NCBI RefSeq assembly: GCF_048544455.1
Contig: NC_133532.1
Span: 15,440,948 to 15,504,947, forward strand
Length of the DNA stretch: 64,000 nt
From: Silene latifolia
Lineage: Eukaryota > Streptophyta > Magnoliopsida > Caryophyllales > Caryophyllaceae
Direction of reading: 5' to 3'
The position numbers and the translations under genes were made by a program. Below are positions 11,706-21,320 of the stretch, in pieces. Under the pieces are notes generated by a model that was given only the letters and a program-made list of their open reading frames with translations, was not told the origin of the DNA and made no database searches. Every line of letters begins with the position of its first letter. The stretch's first letter is position 1.

Positions 11706-14700
11706 ATGACTAATCGAGGTATGTATCTTAATCTTGCATTAATCCTCTACATTTGTTGAATTTTGAGCCGCGAACTTTAGGGTTTTCGACCCTTTTAATC
11801 GAAAATTTGGGGCTTTTCCCCCAAATGGATTTGCCTTGCCAAATTGATGTTAGAAACGGATAGTAGGTGATGTTAGGAACATAACCACGTATTTGTTTCG
11901 AATTTTCATCAAGTTTTGAGCCTTTGAGTGAAATTTTGAGACGGTTTTACAGCTGAACCGTAAATTGCTTCGAAAATAGCCTTAGGACTGCCCATTTGCG
12001 ATGAAATTTGATATTTGGGATCCTTGGGTGATGGGTAAACTTTCTACCATCTCGGAATTTTGGTTTGTGACAACTTTTTCAGGACACCTTTCTAGGGCAT
12101 AATCGCCGTTATAGCGAAATGCTGCCGAATTTTCGACTTGAACCCGGAACTAGGCTTCGAATTAGACTTGACTTGACCCAATTTATCACATGAGTGATCG
12201 GGTTGGTGGGAATATGGCCAAAGATGGCTAGGAAAGAGCGATTTCAGGGCTTTGAAAGCTCGAAAACTCCTTAACAAAGGCTCGTCGTCATGTGACGCGG
12301 CCTGAATTTGCTGTTACGTTGCAGGTGATGAGGCTTCTACTTCTGGGAGAGCTCCCATGGAGATAGACGCCGCTACTGTTGAGGAGGCTTTAGAGCAGGC
12401 CTTCACCGCTGCGGTGATGGCGCGAGTTTCACGAGGAGGAGGCGTCGAGGAGGAGGAGATCCCGAGACGAGCCAACGTCGGGCGAGGAGGTCGTCGGTGA
12501 GGGGAGCCTGCGTGGCCGAGACACGGGGAGAGTAGGCACCTCGTGTGGGCTGCAGAGGGTCACCTGTCCTACAGGACGGTGAAGAGCTTGGTAAATTGGA
12601 ATTCACTACCCACTGCTCCCCCTCTTTCGTTCTTTTTGTCCAAATTTCTTTTAAATTTCAGTCAAAACTAAAGATAGCTTTGTTTCAAATCATGATAGGA
12701 GGCCGGGAACATCAGGTCGTTCTCGGGGTACACGACGGCGATGGAGCACTACGAGCGGCTGTCGGCGGAGGAGAGGGCCATGATCGAGCGTGGAGCGTTC
12801 GGTCCTCTGGTTCAGGTCTGGAGGGATATCGTGAAGAGGAAGTTGCGGGCTAACCTTAGCCTGGTCCGCGCTTTCTTGGACCGATTCTGGGATACGACTT
12901 CCACATTTCACATGCCTTTTGGTGAGGTGGGAGTCACTTTGGAGGATTACGGCATGATTTCTGGTCTGCCGTTTGGGACCGAGGAGATGGTGTGGCCGGA
13001 GACTGCCATGAGGGCGGACTCGGCCGAGGCGAGGAGGTTGATTGGCTGGAACTTGTCGCCGAAGGCTGTTACAGTGCCGGGTTTGGTACCCAGTTCTTAC
13101 GTTCGAGACTACTTTGCGGGGAAGACCCCGGCGCTGGTGACGATTGACGGGAGGGAGACGGCTCCTCCTCCCCTGTCTGGTGAGCGTGCAGGGCTCGTCG
13201 TGGCTTTGGTGGTTCCCTGTCTTCGATTTACCTCGGAGACAAGGGCGAGAGGCTGTCGACGAAGCTTCTTCCCTTCCTTTCGACCGAGTTCCCTAGGGCG
13301 CCGGGACCGGGTCATCTTTTTGGTTTCGCGGTCCTCATCCGCTTCATGAGGGCCATGGTTCGTCCGGAGTTGATGGAGAAGGGGACTTCTCCAGGTGTTG
13401 TCGGACCTGGACTACTGTTGGAGGTATGAACCTTCCTTTAGACCAAAGTAAATTCCTTTCTTTATCAAATCACGAAAGATCGTCATTGATTATTCTGCTT
13501 TACAGGCGTGGGTGTACTCTTACTTCCCGAGTCTCGCGCCCAAGAGGACGGAGCTGCTGGAGAGGGCCTATCCTGTGGTGAGGGATTGGGTGATGTGCCG
13601 GACGAAGAGCAAGCGTTCTTCTCACAACGTCTACCGGCGGGATGTGAACGCTCTTCAGCTGAGCAGCGTGAGTATCCCATTCGTATTCATTTATACTTCT
13701 TATACTTTGCTTTTAATTGATCATAGGACTGATCTTTGCCTTACCTTGTCACAGTGGGTGCCCAGACCTTGGGCGGAGTACGCTGGAGCGCCTCCTTTCG
13801 TGGCTGAGGTCCTTCGACCTAGGAGCCCGAGTCGACTGCTGTTGAGGACGTCGATGGGTCCTGTGTGGTACTTGGGCGAGCGTTTGGCTCGTCAGTGCTC
13901 TCGGGATGCGTTGACGGTTCCCGTCGATCCTCCCAGGACGATGTTTAGGGAGCCTTCTGAGGCTGAGAGGGAGGCGGACTTGGCTGGTGCCAGTGGCGAC
14001 GACCTTCTTCTCCCTGGCGAGGACTACTCGGCGTTCCTTTACGGGAGGTTGGCGTACTGGCCGGTAGTGGTGAGTATCTTTTACTTTTCCTTGATTTGAT
14101 TTTGAGAATTACGATGAAAGATCATCGGTTAATGAGAGCTATTTGTCCTTGCAGGAGGTCGAGGCGGCGGGCATCGAGCCCCCAGAGTACCCTGAGACCC
14201 TCGAGTACACTGACGCGACCGGGAGGACGACGATCTCCGAGCTGCGTGACTTTGACGTAGCTGTGACGGATGCTGGCCTAGGCGACTGGCAGCATCTGAT
14301 TCGAAGGGTGAGTTTCTAACTTGTATAACTTTCGTGTAGGAACACATTTGATTGAGCTTGTTCAATTTGCTGAGAGTTTCTTTTGAAAATGCAGGTCGCG
14401 CCGTCCCGATTCGTGGCGCTATGGAGGGTGGCCAACCGGTCGCGAGCTCGCCATCGAGGCACTCGTCGGTGGTCGAGGTCGTCGGTATGAACCTTACACC
14501 CATTTCTCTTTTTTGATTTTTGGTTTCCAATTTTGCTTGAACCGATTGACATGAGCCAATTTATTTCAGCATGGGGTGACCGCGAGTGGAGCGAGAGTTG
14601 ACCCGATCTCGGGAGGAGACGGCTCGCGTGTTGAGGGAGCTCGAGGTTCGGGATGCCGAGATCGCTGCTCTTGTGGCGAGAGTTGCCGAGTTGGAGGGCG

Positions 14701-14711
14701 CCAGCAGATAG
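11706..14711 (+). pseudogene. Cargo gene A: spliced plant mobile domain (PMD) protein gene, antisense to gag-pol
   Basis: Eight exons can be drawn with GT..AG borders: 11706-11718, 12325-12590, 12699-13423, 13506-13667, 13755-14069, 14155-14307, 14395-14484 and 14570-14711. Exon 1 encodes only MTNR plus one base. Exon 3 carries the PMD core, with FHMPFGEVGVTLEDYGMISG matching the 'F.LP.GE.T.TLED...LLGLP' signature. The last exon ends in a short coiled coil (EVRDAEIAALVARVAELEG). PMD proteins (MAIN/MAIL family and transposon relatives) act in silencing or are transposon cargo; the role here is unknown. Exon 2 (about 12480-12540) and exon 3 (about 13185) contain frame breaks, so this copy is probably non-functional unless these are sequence errors. 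Confidence 0.8.
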
Positions 14712-15659
14712 TTTTGTGTAGTTCGTAGACTTGTACATTTGGACGCCCGATTTTGAACATTTTTGGACTTTGTTTGGGGCGCAAGCCCCCAGTTTGCTTG
14801 GACTTTTGGACTTTGTTCGGGACGCAAGCCCCCAGTTTGCTTGTACATTTGCTCTGTTTGGTGTATATACGACGGCCTGAGTGCCTTTTTGCTTTGGGTT
14901 GTGTTGCTTGTATCTGTGAGTTAGTTCTTGAACAGGTTTGGTAGATAACGGTTTACGCCGTCATGCTGCCGAAATTTACATAGAAACCACGCCAAGCATA
15001 CATTTTTATATACACATGGCCTTAATTAGCGCAAAATGAGACTCAAAAGAACACAAGAATGCAAAAAATTTTGCCGGAAATGACCGGACGGTAGGGAGGG
15101 TTACCCCCTAAAAAAAAAAAAAAAGAGAAATCTATAAGTTAGAAAATGTAGAAATGAAATCGAAATTCGTTAAAACGAAAGCAGGATGAAAATTATTTCT
15201 GAAAAGAAAATGAATGAAAATTATTTCCTAAAAAAAGACAATGAAAATTATATCCTAAAAAAAGAAATGAATTAAGTGTGATGAAATGGCGAAGGTGTCG
15301 ATGTCGCCTTGAAATGCGTGCCCGCGAATTTAGGAAGCCTGAAACATGGTAATCTTCCCGTATTTACCAAAATCAAACCCCGTAGGAATAGGAAATCATT
15401 CATTATAGAATTAGGAAAGATCCCACGCAGAAATCACAGAAGTGAGACTGGGGAAGAGGCGCAGCATGAGCTGCGTCCCTTTGAAGAGGCGCAGCAGGCG
15501 CTGCGCCTGTTCCCAAGCTGGTCCGTTCTGGCGGATTTTTGGAAACAAAGTATAAATAGAAGCGTCGACGGAGCTTTAATTCACATAAATCTTTCGTCTC
15601 TTCTTCGTCTATTCACATAAAACTAACAAAATAAATCTTCAAGAGAAAAAATTGTCATC
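14712..15659. other. Interval between cargo genes A and B
   Basis: It holds the 3' flank of gene A, with a 43- to 45-bp unit repeated twice at about 14755-14850 (GGGCGCAAGCCCCCAGTTTG). Then come an A run near 15110, AT-rich sequence with repeated GAAAATTAT segments, the palindromic cluster at 15451-15514, and a short leader before the ATG at 15660. No gene is supported. Confidence 0.55.
15451..15514. repeat. GC-rich palindromic pair upstream of cargo gene B
   Basis: Two adjacent units; the second has perfect 9-bp arms AGGCGCAGC / GCTGCGCCT. It is the same family as the LTR subrepeats and the cluster upstream of gene A, about 150 bp from the ATG of gene B. Confidence 0.75.
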
Positions 15660-17182
15660 ATGAATACTTTGGAGATCCGCTTGAAGGAATGGACCAATGA
15701 ATTTTCAAATATGGAGAAGCATGACATGGGTGCTTATAATCTTGGGTTTTTATTGAGTTTGAAACTCATTAAGGTTGTAAAACCATGCTTGGATGCTTGC
15801 CTTGACTATTGGGACCCGAATTATCATGTTTTCGCGTTCCCAGGAGGTGACATTTGCCCATTTCCTGAAGAAATTGCTGCTATTGGTGGGTGGGACCCCG
15901 AACATTTACCTGCCATTCCTTCCACTTCACAAGGGTATAAGAGCAAATTCAGAGACTTGCTTGGGCTGTCCAGACTTGAGGTGGAGCGTCTAGTTACCCC
16001 GAAAGGTGTGAGAATGTTGGACTTTGTAGACCGATTCATCAACAGGGCCGACCCTACTGTTTCTCATGTTGCTAGGAGGAGGGCATTTGGCTTTTGTTTG
16101 TTGCACTTGTATGTCTTCCAAGGACACGTTGATGAAGACTTGAGGGGTGATCCCCGTCTTTTGGGCCTTATTGAGCAAATGGAGCTGCGCAGGAGCCCAG
16201 CTTGCTTATGTTTAGGAGAGATTATTTTGGGTTTGGACAATAGGAAATCCAACCACGATCTGCCGTTCTTGGGGAGTCCCGTCATTTTGCAGGTAAAAGA
16301 CACCTCTTTTTTTTGTTTTCTTTTTTTTTTTTTTTTTTTTTCTTTTTTTTTCTTTTTTTTTCTTTTTTTTTTCGTTTTTTTTTCGATGTCTAATGCCTGC
16401 TTTTTGGTAGGTTTGGCTTATGGAACGGCTCCGATTGATCGAGCCCCCAGTTCATGCACTTTCCTATCATTCCCGTTCGATTGCGATGAGGACGCGGTTG
16501 TACATGGTGGACTTCACAAGTCTGTGATTATTGGAAGAATAAGTGAAGAGTGATGATGGTCCGTTGATTAGGTGGGTTGTACCGTGGTGGCACCTCAAGT
16601 CGTCCACCGGAGTGTCTTCTTTGGATCCCACTAGGTCCGTGCGCATTCCGGGATTGGAGTTTATGGTATGCATCTTTCCGGAAAGACTGATGAGGCAAGT
16701 TGGGCTGAAGAGCACGATCCCGAGGCTTGACACCGTCCCAGATCGCTATGGCGCTTACTACCGAGAGCCGAAGGGAGTGGGCTATTAAATGGGCCCAGAG
16801 AAACATGTGGTTCTTGAGCTTCTCCGCCAATGCTTTGTGGGTGTCAGATTCTTATCTGAGGTGGCGAAAGGCTACAACTCCGGAAGAGCGCGAGAGACTG
16901 AGAGAACGCGAGCCTGTTGACTACAAGGTGCGCGAGGGAGAGAAAGAGAAGGAGAAACATCTGACAGAGGGAGAAGAAGAAGCCGGGTTTCAAGTCATTC
17001 ATCCTTCAAAGAAATCAAAGACTACTCCTGTCGCAGAGATGGTGGTTGGCAAGAATGGAAGAGTCAGGCCTCGAGAAAGACCGTTGGTGATTAGGTCTGA
17101 AGTGGTGCAAGAGCGCCCAGCTCGAGGTCGTGACAAGAAATATGAAAAGAATGACAAGGGCAAGGGGAAGATGGAGGAATAG
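15660..17182 (+). pseudogene. Cargo gene B: PMD-like (DUF7745-type) protein gene, antisense to gag-pol
   Basis: Exon 1 starts at an ATG (MNTLEIRLKEWTNEFSNMEK) and encodes a globular region. FAFPGGDICPFPEEIAAIGG stands where PMD proteins have their LED-type signature. It ends before GTAAAAG at about 16292. The intron holds a T-rich microsatellite (16311-16383) and ends TTGGTAG at 16410. Exon 2 begins VWLMERLRLIEPPVHALSYH but meets a stop and frame changes at about 16520-16560 and again near 16740. The end is a basic, charged tail (REREPVDYKVREGEKEKEKH). I think this is a DUF7745-type relative of the plant mobile domain, distinct from gene A. The family label is from memory of the fold pattern. 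Confidence 0.6.
16311..16383 (+). repeat. T-rich microsatellite in intron of cargo gene B
   Basis: T runs of 8-22 bases separated by single C or CG. It extends the polypyrimidine stretch before the intron acceptor near 16410. Confidence 0.85.
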
Positions 17183-17726
17183 CCCGAGTCTTTATTTATT
17201 ATTTGATTATTATTATTATTGTTGTTGTAATAAAAAGGAGGGATTTTTAGAATCCTAGCCTATTCTATTTTTATTATGTAACGTACTACTATTATTTAGG
17301 AAGTGAATGAAATAAAGAGGTTTAATGGTTATGAAACCGTTGGGATTTTCTACTTATTATTCTTGTCGAATTTCAAATGCAATGCAAATGTCCTTCTATT
17401 TACATTTTAGATATAATGGGTTGAATCCCGTGAAGGATTGCCTACGTATTCACTTAAAGCGAAATCAAACCCTTGCGCGTAGTTCGAGTAAATGTAAAAG
17501 AATAATTGTTCGAAGCAGGAGCTTGTAATGAACATAGAAAATAAGCATGAGCTTTTGCTTACTCTGAAGGTGCGAATTTAGTTTATTTGATGATATGAGG
17601 ATGACAATTTCGTCAAAATGCAAGAGCACAGTGACATTTAGCTTATTTCAGCTTGGCCAGGGGCCGTTTATTTAGTGCCATAAGAGCGACACATAGGTTT
17701 ACGCGAGGCGCGTTTTTGTTCCTATT
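17183..17726. other. Convergent spacer between cargo gene B and pol of element 2
   Basis: AT-rich, with a TTATTATTATTATT stretch and GTTGTTGTAATAAAA just after gene B, which could serve as its polyadenylation region. The stop of integrase is at 17727 on the other strand. No gene seen. Confidence 0.55.
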
Positions 17727-18806
17727 CTAGGCATAGTACCGTTTCAGTTGGTCAAGGTTTGTGGGGTTTGAAAACTCATTCCCATCTAGGTATGTGATTC
17801 TAACCGCACCCCCTGGGAGTATGGATTTGACTAGAAATGGTCCGGCCCAATTAGGTTTGAATTTTCCCCTTGGGTCAACAGGTAAAAGAGCTCTAACCGA
17901 TTTGAGTACTAAGTCTCCCTCTTTGATGTTTCTTGGCCTAACCCTTTTGTTGAAAGCTCGTTTGATACGTGCTTGATATGTTTGGACATTATGTAAGGCG
18001 CGCAGCCTACGTTCATCCAGGAGGATGAGTTCTTCATATCTATCCCTCTTCCAATCGGCCTCCGGGATTTGACTTTCTAGTAGAATACGCAGGGATGGTA
18101 TTTCTAGCTCGACTGGTTGTACGGCTTCCATGTCGTAGGTCAAATAGAAAGGAGTAGCCCCAGTGGGCATCCTGACAGATGTACGGTATCCCCATAAGGC
18201 AAAGGGTATTTTGCTTGGCCAATCTCTGTAGTTGTCGATCATTTTCCTGAGAATTGTGACAATATTTTTATTTGCCGCCTCTACCGCGCCGTTAGTCTGT
18301 GGTCTATAGGGCGATGAGTGGTGATGCTTAATCTTGTATTTGGCTAGCAATTGCTCGGTTTCAGCTTGGAAGTGTGACCCGTTATCTCTAATGATCTCAT
18401 GTGGGCAACCATATCGACAGATGATGTTGTTTTGTATGAACTTTGCCACATTTTTAGCCGTAAGACCAGTGTAGGAAGCCGCTTCTACCCATTTGGTAAA
18501 ATAGTCAATTGCCACTAGAATGAAACAGTGACCTCCTGTTCCGGCCGGGGTTATCTTCCCGATTATGTCAATTCCCCATGCGGAAAATGGCCAAGGAGAT
18601 GTCATCGTGTAGAGCAATGAAGGAGGGACATGTTGTACATTCCCAAAGATTTGGCAATTGTGGCAATGTCTCACGTATTTGATGCAATCGGATTCCATTG
18701 TGGTCCAATAATATCCCAAACGTGTGATTTTCTTTGCCATCATAGGCCCACTCATGTGAGGACCGCATTCTCCGTCGTGGACTTCTTCCATCACCTTTCG
18801 TGCCTG
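17727..18806 (-). CDS. Integrase of element 2
   Basis: The zinc-binding module is complete (EVHDGECGPHMSG and YVRHCHNCQ). The catalytic core has Asp in AWGIDIIGKI, Asp in IIRDNGSHFQ and Glu in NGAVEAANKN. The C-terminal domain shows EGDLVLKSVRALLP and WAGPFLVKSILPGGAVRI, the GPY/F type. The frame is uninterrupted for about 355 residues and ends at TAA just after LDQLKRYYA. It is in frame with the RNase H upstream, but a TAA at 18807-18809 separates them; CAA to TAA would explain it. The domain itself looks intact. Confidence 0.88.
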   Translation of the reverse strand, partial: QARKVMEEVHDGECGPHMSGPMMAKKITRLGYYWTTMESDCIKYVRHCHNCQIFGNVQHVPPSLLYTMTSPWPFSAWGIDIIGKITPAGTGGHCFILVAIDYFTKWVEAASYTGLTAKNVAKFIQNNIICRYGCPHEIIRDNGSHFQAETEQLLAKYKIKHHHSSPYRPQTNGAVEAANKNIVTILRKMIDNYRDWPSKIPFALWGYRTSVRMPTGATPFYLTYDMEAVQPVELEIPSLRILLESQIPEADWKRDRYEELILLDERRLRALHNVQTYQARIKRAFNKRVRPRNIKEGDLVLKSVRALLPVDPRGKFKPNWAGPFLVKSILPGGAVRITYLDGNEFSNPTNLDQLKRYYA

Positions 18807-19615
18807 TTAATGATCAAGGCAACGTAGGACTACACCAAGAGGTGTTCTTTTGTATAATTCTCCTTGCATCAGAATGTATTGGGAAGATAATAGGCGTATA
18901 GCACGTTGTCCCCTTTTGTCCATATCTTGTGGATAGGTACCATTAAGCTTAAAATTCAGGATTGCTTGGAACCAGGGTTCCTGCGCGATTTCCTCTTCGT
19001 CGGTGATTTGGTGAACATAAGCGCAGCTCGACCGACGTCGTTCGATGCACAACGGCATTTCCATCATGTGATCTGGCATATTTATCAAAGATGCAAGTTT
19101 CGCAAGAGCGTCTGCAAATTGATTTTCCTCCCGAGGTAGGTGTAGGTAGGTTACGTGATCAAAGAATTGAGCGACTTGATCTATCCTAGCCTGATAGGGT
19201 GCAAGGCTTTCGCTTCGGATTTTCCAAGATCCTGTAACTTGGTTGATGATCAGTGATGAATCCCCATGTACTCGGAGGTTTTTAATGCCTAAGCTTACTG
19301 CCGCTTGTAGTCCAATGAGACAAGCTTCATATTCTCGGCGTTGTTTGTCACCTCGAAGTCGAGTTTGACAAAGAATTGGTGTATGCTCACCTTCAGGAGA
19401 AATGAGCAACACTCCTATTCCGAATCCTCTTGAGTTGGATGCTCCATCAAAGTACAGATCCCAGGAATCCACATCTGTTTGAAGTATATCCTCATCGGGA
19501 AATGACCAAGTATCTATGGTTTGTGCGTCGTTGATAGGATTTTCTGCGAAGAATTCGGCGACGGCGCGACCTTTTCTAACTTTCAGTGGCACATATTTAA
19601 GGTCGATATAAACCA
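18807..19615 (-). pseudogene. Archaeal-type RNase H of element 2, fused directly after RT
   Basis: This domain includes KGRAVAEFFAENPI, then WDLYFDGASNSRGFGIGVLL, DKQRREYEACLIGLQAA, VHGDSSLIINQV and NQFADALAKLAS, the aRNH motif set. The KGRAVAEF segment normally marks the end of the first (gypsy) RNase H. Here it follows RT by only a few residues, so the body of the first RNase H is missing. The frame also changes at the joint (about 19600-19620). The protein upstream of the joint in this frame (to 19751) is a shadow of RT. Confidence 0.8.
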
Positions 19616-20832
19616 AGAGGTTGATCTCGTTGTGGCGGCATGAGCACTGGTGGTTTAGCCAATATTTCTTTGATTCGGTCAAACGCCTTTTGACAATCAT
19701 CATCCCACATGGTGTGGTCTGTTTTCTTGAGTTTCTTGAAGATAGGCTCACAAATCATCGTAAGTTTCGATATGAATCGACTTATGTACTGTACTTTTCC
19801 CAGGAATCCTCTGACTTCTTTTTCTGTTTGGGGTTGTGGCATTTCGATCAGAGCCTTGATCTTGGACGGATCTATTTCTATACCACGTTGGCTAACCACG
19901 TATCCCAGGAGTTTGCCAGATGTTACCCCAAATGTGCATTTCTGAGGATTGAGCCTCATGTTGTACTTTCGTAGTCTTGCGAAGAACTTGCGAAGGTTCG
20001 CAATATGTCCCTCTCTTTCCTTAGATTTGACGATCATGTCATCTACGTATACCTCAACTTCTTTGTGCATCATGTCATGTAGGAGTGTAGTTGCGGTGTG
20101 TTGGTATGTAGCCCCGGCGTTGATCAATCCGAACGGCATTACCGTATAGCAATAGGTTCCCCATTGGGTGACAAATGCGGTCTTATGCATATCTTCCATG
20201 GCCATCTTGATTTGGTTATAACCCGCATATCCATCCATGAAGGATAGTAACGCGTGGTCGGCAGTATTGTCCACTAATATGTCAATGTGCGGTAGAGGGA
20301 AGTCATCTTTCGGACTCGCTTTGTTCAAGTCCCTAAAGTCAACACAAACACGGATTCTCCCATCCTTTTTGGGTACGGGTACTATGTTAGCTACCCAGTC
20401 AGAATACTCGGAAACTTTGATGAACCCGGCTTTGAATTGCTTGTCGACTTCTTCCTTAATCTTTAGAGCCCATTCTGTTCTCATTCGTCGAAGCTTCTGT
20501 TTCACAGGTTTGAAACCTGGCTTAATCGGAATCCTATGTTCGGCAATATCCCTATCGATCCCTGGCATGTCTTTGTAGGACCAAGCGAAAACGTCTTTGA
20601 ATTCATTTAGGAGGTCTATGAAATCGGCCCTTTCGGTAGAGCTCAAGGTAGTCCCTATCCTAAGTTCTTTGGGTTCTAGTTCATTTCCTACATTGATGGG
20701 TTCGGTGTCCTCTATTACTGGTCCCCCTTCCCCTTCCTGTAATATTTCTTTGGCTACGTAGGGAGGTAGTTCGATTGAGTCTGGGTCTTGGTCATCCTCA
20801 GTATCATCGTAAACAGAATTGCACTCAAGATA
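19597..20832 (-). pseudogene. Reverse transcriptase of element 2
   Basis: RT copies element RNA into cDNA. Visible motifs are KPVKQKLRRMRTEWALKIKE, GRIRVCVDFRDLNKASPKDD, TVMPFGLINAGATYQ and the catalytic VYVDDMIVKSKE. LLGYVVSQRGIEIDPSKIKA and a thumb ending PPVLMPPQRDQPLGLY follow. The frame is the same as that of the linker ORF upstream (to 21366), interrupted by a TGA at 20833-20835. An acidic linker (EDDQDPDSIELPPYVAKEIL) lies between the stop and RT. Downstream the frame ends after LGLYRP at the deletion joint. Confidence 0.85.
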
Positions 20833-21320
20833 TCACAAAGAGTAAGTAGAACCTGATTTATTCATATTAAGATTCGAGTAAAGTTGAAACAAAGAAGCTA
20901 ATTGATCCATGGTCAGTGGCGGCAAAGGGACAGTAATTGGGGCATTTCCCGAACTACTGTGACTACTCGAGACTAAGCTAGGAGAAACGAAGGGAGTGGG
21001 GATGACGACAGGAGTGGACTCTCTAATGACTTCTCTAGACTCCGACTCCGACTCCGACTCGAACTCATCGTCTTCTGGTTCTCCTTTGAACATCTCTCCT
21101 TCTCCAGTAGTGAGCTTGAAGAGTATTCCTTGATTGTTGGTCCATTTGATCGATTTTCTCCATCCTTTCTGCTGTTTTGTGTCGGTTTCTGTAATCAACG
21201 CGGTGGGGTTGAAGCGATCGTCTTGCAGTATCATAGTAATGATCTCATCCTGCGCGACCCTAACGAATCGATCTTCTCCAAACAATAGGCTAACAGCTTG
21301 TTCGTCTAAGCAAGGTGCTT
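20833..21320 (-). pseudogene. PR-RT linker segment of element 2 polyprotein
   Basis: A segment rich in Ser and Glu (EDDEFESESESESREVIRE) follows a conserved-looking stretch, EQAVSLLFGEDRFVRVAQDE. It is in frame with RT but offset from gag-PR, which ends with a TAG at 21306. The switch lies at about 21310-21330. Ogre-type relatives have an intron or frame change between PR and RT, so a biological cause is possible, but a one-base indel explains it equally well. Confidence 0.6.
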
